Shown in pieces: positions 21,263 through 31,721 of a stretch of 64,000 nt of DNA. The stretch lies in assembly GCA_963989385.1 (NCBI GenBank), contig OZ022500.1:15328460-15392459 (forward strand). The letters are read 5' to 3'. Under the pieces are notes generated by a model, which saw only the letters and a program-made list of their open reading frames with translations, had not been told where the DNA came from and made no database searches. Source of the DNA: Ctena decussata. Taxonomy: Eukaryota; Mollusca; Bivalvia; Lucinida; Lucinidae. Within the stretch, counting starts at the first letter, position 1. Every line of letters starts with the position of its first letter. Both the position numbers and the translations under genes were made by a program.

Positions 21263-22975
21263 TTTACTATTGCAATGTGCCCACTGAAAAGGCCGATTTT
21301 CGAAGGTAGGCAGATAACCACAAAAACATGCAGAAATGTGAGCTATATGTTTCTAATTTATTCTGTGGGATTTCATTTTCCCGTATTTTAATGCCTTTTA
21401 GGTTAAATATGCGGTTGAATACATGTACTGTCTGCAACATTTAACATTGAGCCTATGGGAACTTGAACTACCAACGTCCACTATGCATCCAATTTTCACT
21501 TCATCCTACCTTCGTAACCACTACAATTTTTTATATAGAATTATTCCTCATATACATATTCATCATAATCGGGTTATATTACAGTGGTTACGAGGGTGGG
21601 AGTAAACAAGAAATAAACTTTTTGGGTAAATTTTCATGAATCCAACACTAAGACTGTAGGATTTGGTTCGAAATCGCAGCAGTATATTTTGTAACTAATA
21701 GAAAATAGAGGCATTATTCGACACAACACATCTTTCCTAAAGTGTTCATCTATGTAGGATATGTTCCTAATGTCCCCACCAAGGATTCTGTGTGTGTGTG
21801 TGAGGGGAGGGGGGGGGGGGGGTCGGGGAAGGGTCGCAGCGTTGGGCATGCGTGAAGGGAGAGCGTAATGTGCTTTTGTAAGGTGTTAGACTGAATGTCC
21901 TCCATCTTTATGCTGTGATATAATCTCTGATGTTATAGTGTTGCGACGTGGTCAGATGATGTATTCCTCTGCCTGAAGCTGATGCATTGTAAAATTCAGT
22001 GACCTTGAACTTTGGTACACTAGCTTTGTATGAAAAGTTACTTGGATGAGCTTTCTCCCTACCTCTTTTGATATCTTTGGGGTAAGAGTGCTGATATTTT
22101 ATCAGATCATATCCTTAAAATGTAGGAACTGCAAAGCATTCATGCACACTAGGTCTTTACACAGGATTTTTACTTATATCTCAACAAGGTGTTCCGATTT
22201 GCAAGATAATTACAAATAGTTAATCAGTCTAACGATGCAAAAAAAATCCTCATACTAATTGTAGGTTACTGTGACATATATTTAAAAGTTCACTGTTCTG
22301 TTCTTATATATTCAACATTATATATGCATCATACTAAAGACAATGGTTCAGTCAGACATTGCAAATGACGTCATACTATTTGTAGGTCATTGTGACTTGT
22401 ATTTCAGGATCCATTGAATAAATGTTTTATTTCTAACTACTATTTAATTGAATCTTCCTCGGACTTACTTCAGCGCTGCATCTCAATTGGTACTACATGT
22501 AGGTCCCTATGACCTATATTTCTTGGTTCACTGATTTTGTCTAATATTTTAAGCATCTGTACCTGTGTGACATCCATAAATACGTAATTTTTCATACGTG
22601 TTTAATAATTGCTTTGATGACGCTTTCATAATATGTATAAGTAGTGAATAATGCTAAAGAAAACAAGAAGGTTGACGACCTTTTCCACGCACTTGCTAGA
22701 GGACAAGCGTGCAAGGCGTTTCGCCAAGAATACATTTGCTTAACATTATCGGTCGGTTATAATCGAGTTCCTGTTCATTTGTTTCATTATTTTCACAAAA
22801 ACCAACTTGACGCTTCTGTTCAGCACCCCATATGCAATAAACCGGAAGTCACGTGATTATTTATGAAACCGCAAACTTAAAAATGTGCTTATATAAACTG
22901 CCAAATGCCAAGCTTTTAGAAACATAAATTTTATCAAGATCGGTCGTGGGCACAAAAACGGCCAAAGTGTAACCC
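21263..22975. other. Remainder of the insertion inside the family E MITE
   Basis: No coding signal. A G-run lies at 21805-21822. Between about 22250 and 22560 three related units contain GTAGGT, TGTGAC/ATGACC and ATATTT..TTCACTG with a spacing of about 120-130 bp, resembling the internal tandem repeats of the Helentron-like elements elsewhere in the window. Confidence 0.45.
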
Positions 22976-23200
22976 GTCCTTTCATAGTTGTAGGGAATCT
23001 CATTTATAGATATTTAGCCTTAGCAACAGCATAGCAACGACTTATTTGGCTTTATGAATATGGCTCCAGACCCCATTTTGGATGGGCTACGTCTTTCGTG
23101 GAAGCAAACAAGAAGTCATAAAAAGGTATTTCCCTTTGTAACAATGGCTAGAAAATTGGAGATGTACCCATACACCTTAATTCTGGTTGGATTTTTTTTC
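22976..23200 (+). mobile_element. Right parts of interrupted MITEs E (22976-23075) and D (23071-23200)
   Basis: Right arm of E (CATAGTTGTAGGGAATCTC, TTAGCCTTAGCAACAGCAT) is followed directly by the second half of D (CCCCATTTTGGATGGGC, CAAGAAGTCATAAAAAGG, ATGTACCCATACACCTTAA). This places E inside D and the 20189-22975 block inside E. Confidence 0.6.
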
Positions 23201-23451
23201 GCAGATGTAGTTGGAATTGTCTCGGCGACGCCACAGTATATGTTTCATCGGTCTCTATTATCATCTGAGATGAAACCCCTATGGCTTGACTGTTATTTTT
23301 ACAAGGGAGATGACTGTATCAAACTCGTACATCATTTTCTGGTAAATGAATGCCTTTTTTGCACAAGGGCTACTCTTTGAAGGGAGCAAGTTCTTACTTT
23401 TAAGGGTAGCTACCCTCCCACTCTCCTATGCGAAGGAAGGAAACAATATCA

Positions 23452-23693
23452 TATGAGCCGCGACACGTGAAAACCAACAATGTGGCTGTGCGCCCAGCGC
23501 AGACTCAGATCAGCCTGGGCATCCGCCCAGTCTGATCAGAGTCTTCGCTTTCCGCATGAAGGTAGCTTAGACCCTTAGCTACCCTTTAAGCGCTTTGTGA
23601 AGATTCTGATCAGACTGGGTGGATGCCCAGGCTGATCTGAGTCTGCGCTGGGCGCACAACCACATTGTTGGTTATCACGTGTCGCGGCTCATA
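23452..23693. mobile_element. Palindromic MITE, family A, copy 2
   Basis: Ends TATGAGCCGCGACACGTG and CACGTGTCGCGGCTCATA; internal arms as in copy 1. Confidence 0.9.
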
Positions 23694-23938
23694 TCAAAGT
23701 GATCTCCTTTGGACATAGTTACCTACACCTTAAGTCCCGTATCTCGAGCCATGTAAGCCTTCCACTGGGTACACAACGCTGAATCAACATTAAATCAGCG
23801 TTGATTAAACTTCATGACCAATATCGGACCTCGGGCAAGCCCTCTGTCCGATATTGGAATCTCGGGCTGATAAATCGGGTGATAACGAAAACCCCATGTA
23901 ATAATCTCTATGTATGCCACCTGGGCATATATTGCACA

Positions 23939-24265
23939 TCACACAGCAGCTTTATGCTGAGTTCTATTAACTCTGACAAAATTCACTTCATGACAATTAG
24001 TTCTCAGTTCGTTTCTACATCTTGATATAAATCTACACCACTTGTTTTGGTGTGTCCAGAAAATTCTAAATCCTTCATCATATAAATCTTTCAATATAGA
24101 AACAGCCGTGAAGTAGACTTCTCTCCCTTGCTCAGCAGCATGTAACTCGAGATGAAACTCTATCGCCAAGTTGTCAATGCCGTCCAAAGATCCGGAATTC
24201 AGCATATTAGGTAGAACGTCCCATTCCCATCTCTCAACGTCAATTTTAAGAATAGCTATTTTCTT
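23939..24265 (-). CDS. METTL24: METTL24-like exon 6: C-terminus
   Basis: Acceptor TTTTATAG. Encodes KKIAILKIDVERWEWDVLPN, LAIEFHLELHAAEQG and a Cys/Arg-containing tail ending HKAAV with TGA at 23939-23941. The usual E-x-x-EW of the family is seen as VERWEW. Confidence 0.93.
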   Translation of the reverse strand, partial: KKIAILKIDVERWEWDVLPNMLNSGSLDGIDNLAIEFHLELHAAEQGREVYFTAVSILKDLYDEGFRIFWTHQNKWCRFISRCRNELRTNCHEVNFVRVNRTQHKAAV

Positions 24266-27200
24266 CTATAAAATAAACAGAAACATACTGAAAAAATGTT
24301 CCATTTTTTTCGTGAATATTAATTATTTCATCAACTAATGGTAAAATATATGTATATTTAACGAAAAAAATATGTATACTGTATCATGAATACGGCGCTC
24401 TTGGTTTATCTTTCTGCTCTTTTATTTCCTTGAGGGGTCAAGCATTAAGTCCCATCAAGCACATGCTTCAGTCACACTAGGCTCTTACTCTTAAATATTA
24501 AAATATTTCATCCCCACACAGACAGTTAGAATCAAATTGTAATGATGTATGAGGATTTTTTTTTACGTTTATGTTTAACATTTGGCGAAGAGTATTTCAT
24601 ATGTGGAGTATTAATGTTTCTTGTATATTTCTTGTATCGAATTTAATATGCAAAGTAAAATTTAGTTTAACCTGAACTTTAAGTTTATTTTCTAGAACTA
24701 GTTTATTTTTTTAGAACTTGTAGCGAATGGTTTTGGAGTCATGGTTTTCGCAAATGGTTCGTGACATTCAATGAAAAGGGCCGAAAGTGTTTGGCGATAA
24801 TTCTATTGTTGTAAAACTTTGCGAAAACGAAGTTTCATGAAAAGAAACCTTTCAAAAATATTTTCCATTTTTTATGACTGGCTAATGGTGCTGCAGCAGC
24901 GCAAATTAAGTTACCGCAAACTGTTTTACATCATTGCTTACCTCTGTGTGTCCGAGTTTCTGTAGTATGGACTTATAGGTCAGTAACTCCCAACCTTGTG
25001 GAGTTTTCTGATCTCGTCCGGCAATCCCCAGAGCATGAAAATGGCTCAGTGTATTTCTTATATAACTTTCTTTGCCCATACTGAAAATGGAAACATTTGT
25101 AAAGATACTGAAGTAATATACGTAGCGCAAATTTAGAAATTATACAGTTGTAAAAAATTTCTGTATATCTATGGCAACCAGCTGTCAGTCCATTTTCCGT
25201 TATTTTTACGGGCGTCTGTCTTTAGAACATTGTTGGAGATTACGATATGGTAGTGTTATCTTTACTGGCCGCACTCAAAAATACCTTTATAGTGTTGAAG
25301 GGTAAAATGACCAAAACAACACCTATTCTATTCTATCCTACTTCGCTTGATAATTCGTGCACATTTTACGGGCAACCGTAAAAATAAAATGGACTGGCAG
25401 CTGCTTGCCAGTTATTCTACCGTAAAATCTACGATTTTTTACAGTGATACGGCTTTCTTTCTTGTCGTTAGATGTTTTACCAAAATAAATGTTGCCCATC
25501 AGCAGGCATTGTCAGAAAGGCGTGTGGTCGAGTGGTAAGAGACGCTCGGTTATAGTGCAGAAGGTCGCGGATTCGAATCGGCTGGCCGGCGACTGGAAAA
25601 CTTTGTCAATCCAGTAGGACACGGACAGACTCGATGCCATGTGGTGCGAGTTATGAATTCGTTCCCTCGAACCTTCTATGGAACATTTTTATGATGATCG
25701 AAAAAAATCGCCAAAAATGAAAATAGGTGATTTTGCGTACGGCGTAGAGCCAAATGATGCGACTCCTCATGAGCTGCCCACCTGGATCTAGACTGTTTGT
25801 CTTCTAGTGAGGCTTTGAATTTTCAATATGATATAACTTGGGTGAAACATCTTTTTTAATTCGCAGACGCAAATTTTGTCGATGCTTTTTTGGCGATTCC
25901 AGTGACAGTACAGGTGGCCCAATATTGAGGATACTTATGTCAGATACCTCACCTGGGGTCAAACGAAATCTTACCTGGGGTCAAACGAATGGACTTCACA
26001 ACCATATTTTTTGATAACAGCATCATCAAAACTGAAGTCGTTGTTTATACTGAAATAAAATACCATGCGAAAATTAATTATATCATGGTCATTTGTCCTA
26101 AACAGACATACAGAAACAGCCAGCCAGCCAGACAGACAGACAGTGCCCCAAATAAAGGAAACGCCGATGTGTAAAACTGGATATGATATTTTTAAAACAC
26201 TTAATATAAAACTGAATGGTTATGCAAAAATGTGAAAGAAACTTACTAAGAACATAATTTGAAACACAAAGTGGTATTTGAGGCTTTCAATAATTTTGTA
26301 AGATCATCAAATTGATTGTTTTCCGAGCAAATTCGACGAATTTATGTCCCCCGCCTTTAAAGGAAACCAAAAGGATGCACAATGATAAAAGACAGAAGTC
26401 TGAAGTGTGCATGTAATCCCTGGGACTATAACAAAAACACCTCCAAAGTATAGACTCTATACAGCACTATGAGCAATGGCGTACACAAGGAACATTCTGT
26501 CTATGTATTTTAAATGAGCTCTTTAATATAACTGGCTACGTTCTCTTCCCTCGAAAAGGCGGGAAGACAAAAAAATCTAGTGGAATGGCAATTAGTCAGA
26601 TGTTGGTCAGGTTGCTCCTAGGAGCAAACTGCCCTGGGGCTGCACTGTTTGTTCAAACATTTCTGCCCGATTATTTAACACCATACCGGTTGTCAATATT
26701 TACCCAAAGGAGTAGACAAGACAAGGTGAAGTAGGTCTGAGTGTTGTATCATCACAAACGTCCCAACCACCATCTTCTATACGCCCAAGTCGGACCTTTC
26801 TTTTACATAAATACTGGATATTTTCTATATACCTGAAATCATTGCAAAAAATCATTTTGTCACTTACTCAGCTAATTCGATATTGTGATATCACAAAATC
26901 GATTTTATGTCTAACTAAATGATGATTTTTAAAGTTGCAAGGTCTGCAAATCTGACCCCCTTCAATCCATTAAAATAACGTCACATTCTACCAAGAACAT
27001 AAATTTCAGCGTGCCAGCCAACTCCTAGTAACTATTTTTCGCGAGCATGTATTAAAAATGATGTTCAAACATTGTTTATTTGTAAAAAATTTTCAAAAAG
27101 CTATAACTTGTAATTAGCAAAGTATTCCTATTTTGAGCCCCTAACTTTGCTTGAAAGGATTTCAACTGAGTGTTCTGGTTCTAAAAATGGATACTGAGAT

Positions 27201-29815
27201 GAGTAGCACCACCCAAACAGGCTAAAACAAGGGTCACAAAGGATTTAATGTGCATTACAGGACTTATCAGAAAAGATTATAACCACTGCAGGGAATTATT
27301 GTCTGGAAGCCAATAAATATAAAATCTGGAAAGAATGCTCCTAAATGGGCAATTTCTGCCAATTTTGATTTGTTTTCTATTTTTATTCGATGAAAGCATG
27401 CTCAAATACTGTTTTCCTCAAAAAATGGTTCAGGGGCAAAAATACATTAAACTTGCAGAACTTGCATCTTTAACATGAAGTCACAAATGCGATTTCGTGA
27501 TGTCACGTTGATTTTGTGATTTTGTTTTACAAAAAGTACAATCATTAATATCATAAAGGATATTCATATACTGAAAAGACACCTCATTATATTCAATTAA
27601 CGACTTTTTTAATTTCTGAATTACTTCAATTGCAAAGTGTTTTTTTTTTATTTCTGCCATTTAAAAACCTTTTGTTAATTTCTGCCATTTAGGGAAAACA
27701 ACTTTTCTGGCTTTCTGTTTGCTTCCCTTTACAAAAAAAGAAAGCTTCCAAAATGTGTTTATACCACCCTTACCAGAAAATGCCAACTTGAGTACGAAAT
27801 ATTTCGCAATGAGAAAGGTCTACACTGGTAAAGGCGATATAAAATAAAAAATACCATGGTTTGGCCGCCTGTACGAGTAGATAATCCACTCACTAAAGCT
27901 CATGGATTATGTCCTCGCACAAACGGACAGACCATGGTATAACTATTACCTATCATTGACGGAAAGCGATTTCCTTTAGAAGTATCCTATTAAGAAGGGA
28001 GATTAGAAATGAAACTGGTAGAGAAGCAGACAGTGCAGATCCTGATAAGAGGGTCTGACCATGGTCTGCACAATTTGCTAACAACTTTTAAACATCCACT
28101 TCTAGCTCCAACATTTCTTGATTGCTGGGGCGCGTAGCACAATCGGTAGGGCACCTGACTCATAAGTCAGAGGTCCTGGGTTCGAAACCCGGTCAGTGCA
28201 CAACTTTCGTTTCTCATTCCGCTGATTAAAGAAGGGCAGTTGTCAGTTACTGGCGAAAGTATGTGCACTTAGTATACTGGTTAACCGCTTAGGAGGTCTA
28301 AGCCTGCCCAGGAACAGTGTGGTTAGGGTAACTGAGCGTCCCGACATGACCATAGCTGTTTGCCGTGGACGTTAATTAAGCGTCAAATCAATCAGTAAAA
28401 AAAACACACAAAATTTCTTGGAGTGCTCGGGCCGGATGATGGTGCTGGGTAACTTGCAGTGCCATTTGGACAATAGTAGGGCAAGGACTTACTAAGCTTG
28501 CAGTAGGTGCGGGTAGGGGTTGTTTGAACATTTTTTCTCTCGTCTTTCATTTCTCTTCTTTCTCTCGCTCTCTGGGAGACAGCTGTATATAGACTGAAAT
28601 ACTGTCTCAAAGAGCCGTTAAACCCCAAACAACCAACCAACCAACATTTCTGACTGGATTTCTGACAGAACTTTTTAAAAGTCCAGAATTTCCAACCGAA
28701 CATCAAGCTTCAGCAGTCCTTTCCAGGACCCTTGAAGATTGACCAAAATGACAGGTTAAGGGGCGTGTGTGTGTGATGGTTTGGAGGGGACGGGGTCTTC
28801 ACCATAGTTAAATACGGTTACACTAAATTTGGTGTGGACACTTTTATATTACATAGCCTTAAGCCCTTTGACTCACCTATGATAAAGTACGGCTAATTCT
28901 TCTCTAGACAGTTGTTTCAGTTTCCATGTTTCTGGCAAATATATCGTCTCATTGCTCATTACCTCCTTCATAAACTTTGTGTCCCTCAAATCCTCTGGGT
29001 AACAAATTATATGTTCAGCTTCCTTTTTCTCTTGTGCCCTCCGTTGCTTGAAATAAAAAGTAGAAGTCACAGTTGAGCATCGTTTGTCCGCCACTCAGGT
29101 ATTCGAACAAGCGGACAATGTTTAACTTCATATATTATCAGCAAGTATTTGCTGAAAATTGATGTCGTGGAGTCTCCACTATGATTTCCCTTAAAAGTAA
29201 CCTGCTGTAAAACGATGATATACATAGAAAATGTGCGTGTAGGGACCTGCAGCATATACAATTTTGTTCCTATAAATTCTAAAATGAATGGCAATACCTC
29301 CATGTTTGCCCCACTTTACAGAGAACAACTTTTGTAACTTCGTGTTCGTGCACTAAGGTAAAAACAAAAAAAAAGGTGGCTCTGACCAGACTGCACACAT
29401 TTACGCCTCAGTGATCTGTGTCGTTGCTGTTTGCATGGCTATAAGCTGAAGAACTTCCACTCAGTTAATAGCCTTTATCAGTTGCGTGGTCTGTCCACCT
29501 TGATCAACCTTAGAGAATCGCAACAGGCTTACCCATTTTAATATGCCTTTTAGGGCCAACGATAAAAAAGTAACGCCCACCGATGCTGTGGACGACCAAA
29601 CGAGGCCTTTTGCGATAACGCAGCGGACGCCAGTTAACAGTTTAATTATTCTTGTACTTTAGCGTTAAATTTTAAGTAAGACACTTTTTTATTCATACCA
29701 TATGCAATTTACTTACCTGATTGTGTACATTGACATGCCATACTCCGACCAAAAAGACGGAGACTATCGCAGAAATCCAAAGCACAATTTTTAAATTCAC
29801 ATGAAACTGTTTCAT
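23939..29815 (-). CDS. METTL24: METTL24-like probable methyltransferase (six coding exons)
   Basis: Exons in transcription order: 29717-29815, 28877-29046, 26704-26832, 25975-26049, 24942-25080, 23939-24265. They give 312 residues, slightly shorter than the roughly 366 of human METTL24. All introns have GT-AG ends and phases agree (0, 2, 2, 2, 0). Residues 8-26 form one hydrophobic segment (VLWISAIVSVFLVGVW), suggesting a type II membrane or secretory-pathway protein. The predicted SAM-dependent fold starts near RIEDGGWDVCDD and PCLVYSFGINNDFSFDDA (motif I), then GCEVHSFDPS, WELLTYKSILQKLGH, ILKIDVERWEWDVLPNML and LAIEFHLELH. The order is characteristic of METTL24; its substrate is not established. 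The ATG has an in-frame TGA 24 bases upstream. A family A MITE sits 87 bp before the start codon. Confidence 0.88.
24942..25080 (-). CDS. METTL24: METTL24-like exon 5
   Basis: Acceptor CATTTTCAG, donor GAG|GTAAGC, phase 2 to 0. Encodes MGKESYIRNTLSHFHALGIA and GWELLTYKSILQKLGHTE, the helix-loop region between the FDPS and KIDVE motifs. Confidence 0.92.
25145..25445. mobile_element. Foldback element in METTL24-like intron 4
   Basis: Arms of about 65 bp: CAGTTGTAAAAAATTTCTGT and GTCAGTCCATTTT on the left match AAAATGGACTGGCAGCTGCT and TCTACGATTTTTTACAG on the right in inverse order. The loop is about 150 bp. No ORF. Confidence 0.75.
25519..25700 (+). mobile_element. tRNA-headed SINE in METTL24-like intron 4
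   Basis: A-box-like TGGTCGAGTGGTAAGAGAC and B-box-like GGATTCGAATC, spaced as in a tRNA. No complete acceptor stem forms, so it is a SINE head rather than a tRNA gene. The 3' body to about 25700 has no second copy in the window. Confidence 0.55.
25951..25988 (-). repeat. 22-bp tandem duplication of a splice donor
   Basis: ACCTGGGGTCAAACGAA occurs at 25951-25967 and 25973-25989. On the coding strand each carries TTTGACCCCAG|GT, so exon 4 of the METTL24-like gene is followed by two donors. Confidence 0.9.
25975..26049 (-). CDS. METTL24: METTL24-like exon 4: SAM-binding core
   Basis: 75-nt exon, acceptor TTTTATTTCAG, donor CCCCAG|GTAAGA. Encodes INNDFSFDDAVIKKYGCEVH then SFDP, completing motif I and the acidic FDPS motif. 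A second copy of the donor lies 22 bases downstream. Confidence 0.92.
26704..26832 (-). CDS. METTL24: METTL24-like exon 3: start of catalytic domain
   Basis: Acceptor GATTTCAG, donor TTTGG|GTAAAT. Encodes YIENIQYLCKRKVRLGRIED, GGWDVCDD and PCLVYSF; the split codon GG|T gives the Gly of the YSFG motif together with exon 4. It is too short to show up as a long ORF. Confidence 0.92.
26850..28110. other. METTL24-like intron 2, mostly unassigned
   Basis: AT-rich intron with no coding sequence. A foldback of about 90 bp lies at 27852-27942 (TACCATGGTTTGGCCGCC against GGACAGACCATGGTA). Confidence 0.6.
28127..28404 (+). mobile_element. tRNA(Met)-headed SINE, copy 1 (METTL24-like intron 2)
   Basis: A-box TAGCACAATCGGTAGGGC, anticodon-arm-like CTGACTCATAAGTCAG with CAT at the anticodon position, and B-box GGTTCGAAACC. 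The loop would have only six bases and the acceptor ends do not pair, so it is not a functional tRNA. The body CGCTTAGGAGGTCTAAGCCT and GACATGACC..GTGGACGTTAA is shared with 39006-39270. The tail is TCAATCAGTAAAAAAAAC. Confidence 0.85.
28430..28645 (+). mobile_element. Possible second SINE body
   Basis: The segment ends GCCGTTAAACCCC and (CAAC/CCAA)n, a tail style common in mollusc SINEs. No clear tRNA head is seen. Assignment is weak. Confidence 0.35.
28877..29046 (-). CDS. METTL24: METTL24-like exon 2: stem region
   Basis: Acceptor TTTATTTCAAG, donor AG|GTGAGT, phase 0 to phase 2. Encodes QRRAQEKKEAEHIICYPEDL through LSREELAVLYH, a charged, helical stem between the membrane anchor and the catalytic domain. 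It is the least conserved part of this family, so its assignment rests on phase, splice sites and position. Confidence 0.75.
29717..29815 (-). CDS. METTL24: METTL24-like exon 1: start and membrane anchor
   Basis: Encodes 33 residues from MKQFHVNLKI to VHNQ, including the only hydrophobic segment of the protein. Donor CAG|GTAAGT, phase 0. Upstream in frame there is a TGA, so this is the first possible ATG. Confidence 0.82.
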
Positions 29816-29901
29816 TTTGTGTCCAGCAATCAATAAAATTCAGTCTTACCAGACAGGCAAACATACAGACATGTCTTTACTTAAACTGTGATAAATTTAT
29901 A

Positions 29902-30139
29902 AGAGCCGCGACACGACAAAGCCAACCAAGTGGTTGTGCGCCCAGCGCAGACTCAGATCAGCCTGGGCATCCGCCCAGTCCGATCAGAGTCTTCGCTGTC
30001 CTCATTAAGGTAGCTTAGACCCTTAGCTACCCTTTAACCGCTTAGCGAGGACTCTGATCTAACTGGGCGGATACCCAGGCTGATTTGAGTCTGCGACGGG
30101 CGCACAATTACATTGTTGGTTTTCTGGTGTCGGGGCTCA
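29902..30139. mobile_element. Palindromic MITE, family A, copy 3, upstream of METTL24-like start
   Basis: Ends AGAGCCGCGACACG and TGTCGGGGCTC, slightly decayed, with the same internal arms as copies 1 and 2. It lies 87 bp from the ATG at 29815 and so within or next to the promoter or 5' UTR. Confidence 0.88.
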
Positions 30140-30399
30140 ATTAAGTGTTTGAGAATCAGCTATTAGTCCGAGATGGTTTGTTTGTAGAAGTTATATCTCT
30201 CTTTGTTTAGACCACGTTTTATTAGTAAACACTTGTACTATTTACCCTAATGTCCGATTACTCAGACCTAGCTTAACATAAGTTATAAAGTTACAGTTTA
30301 GTCCATGTAAAATAAATGGCAGACTTAAGGGTTCGCTTTGAACTAGAATGGAACTGTCCATATAAAGATGTATGATTACACCTCTATTTTCTTGCGCCA

Positions 30400-30610
30400 T
30401 TTTCACAAAGTGGGGCTACTTTTGTGACTAACTGCTTGCTTCCAATTTTTCCAAAAATGAGTCTGTATTTAGTGGAAAGAGGAACAAAATCTTTCCTGTA
30501 AAAATAGAAACCCTTTGTGAACGGAGGCAAAAAGAAAAAATGCAGAGTTACTTCCCCTGAAATTGTATCCATTAACCTTTTGAAAGTGTTGGGACAGATG
30601 TGCCTAAGCA
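30400..30610 (-). mobile_element. MITE family D, decayed copy
   Basis: Reverse match to family D: CACAAAGTGGGG, TTGTGACTAACTGCTTGCTTCC, GAGGCAAAAAGAAAAAATGC and GAGTTACTTCCCCTGAAA. A-run of about 32 bases at 30652-30683 follows. Confidence 0.5.
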
Positions 30611-30651
30611 AATAAATGTAGATCCTATCTCTTTGCTCCTTTTACACTGTT

Positions 30652-30652
30652 G

Positions 30653-30683
<31 letters not shown>
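30652..30683. repeat. Poly-A tract
   Basis: Uninterrupted A-run of about 32 bases; no LINE or SINE body precedes it recognisably. Confidence 0.9.
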
Positions 30684-30684
<1 letters not shown>

Positions 30685-30905
30685 ACGTAAAATTGATGGT
30701 AAAGTCCTTTCCTCAAAATCAACTTCCCAACAAGACAATGTTTCTCCTCTACTGTATCCGTTGATATTTGTAAGGCAGTAAATACCAAATTAACTTACAG
30801 TAAATAAATAACACCCCACCAGATTAAGGATAATAGGTACACTTTCAGGGAAAGCAACTCTATCAGTTTAAATGGGGGAAAGAGATTGCTCCCCTGTAGT
30901 GTATG

Positions 30906-30974
30906 CCTCAATCGGAACACCGCTCGGGCAATTCCGTAAATTACGGAATTGGCCGTGCGGTGTTCCGATTGGCA
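30906..30974. repeat. Near-perfect 65-bp palindrome
   Basis: CCTCAATCGGAACACCGC on the left and GCGGTGTTCCGATTGG on the right enclose a second inner palindrome, CAATTCCGTAAATTACGGAATTG. It could extrude as a cruciform; it is probably a small foldback MITE. Confidence 0.9.
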
Positions 30975-31721
30975 ATGCCTCTGTAAGGTTTCTCACCAGT
31001 ATGGGTTAACAATTCAATGGACAGGAGGATGGTCAGGGCTGGTCAGGACACGTCGTCGGGAACTTTGCAATGTGAGGTTATTCGGCGGTGAGGGTTGTCT
31101 TTCCTGTGGCCGGAAGGTAGGGTTTGTCCTGCTAGGGTGATTTATACAGGAATGGATTTGTACATGCAAAAATATGGCAAGTAACGTAATGCCCATTAGT
31201 TGGCATTAGCAGCGCTTTCATTATTACAGAGAATTGATTTTGCGTCCGGTTTTAATAATCATTTTGGTGTCAGGCAAGAAGTACATGTAGTTTTCAAGTA
31301 TATTTTGTTTAAACTGAAGAAGGTCCTAGGCCGAAATACTTTAAAGTGAAACTTGTTTGTAGTATAGTATGTCAGTCACTCTGCTCTCGTTACTGATGCA
31401 ACGACCTAATCAACATATTAACATACGATAATCTTAACATGGAATATGGGTCATATTGACCTACGACCCAAATTAGTCCGATGTTGGAAATGTTGGAGTG
31501 ACTCACACTATCCCAAGTATGATGCAAATCATGTATACGAAGAAAATCGCTGAACCACGAAAATAGGTCGGTGACGTGTAAGCTGCGAGGTCAGCTGCGG
31601 TATGAGACGGAACCGTTTTGCCGGGCAAGATGCAAATCAATTAAATCACATGAACGGTATACTATTTTAATTGTTTCCTGCACAAGAGCACGTTACAGTA
31701 TGTAACAAGCAAATTCATTGA

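Noticed and set aside
26440..26500. Possible METTL24-like exon reading VYTLE
   Set aside because: It resembles the VYSFG motif by chance; the real exon at 26704-26832 has PCLVYSFG, correct phase and splice sites.
28127..28204. tRNA-Met gene (and its twin at 39006)
   Set aside because: Both internal boxes are present, but the anticodon loop would have six bases, the acceptor ends do not pair, and a SINE body follows.
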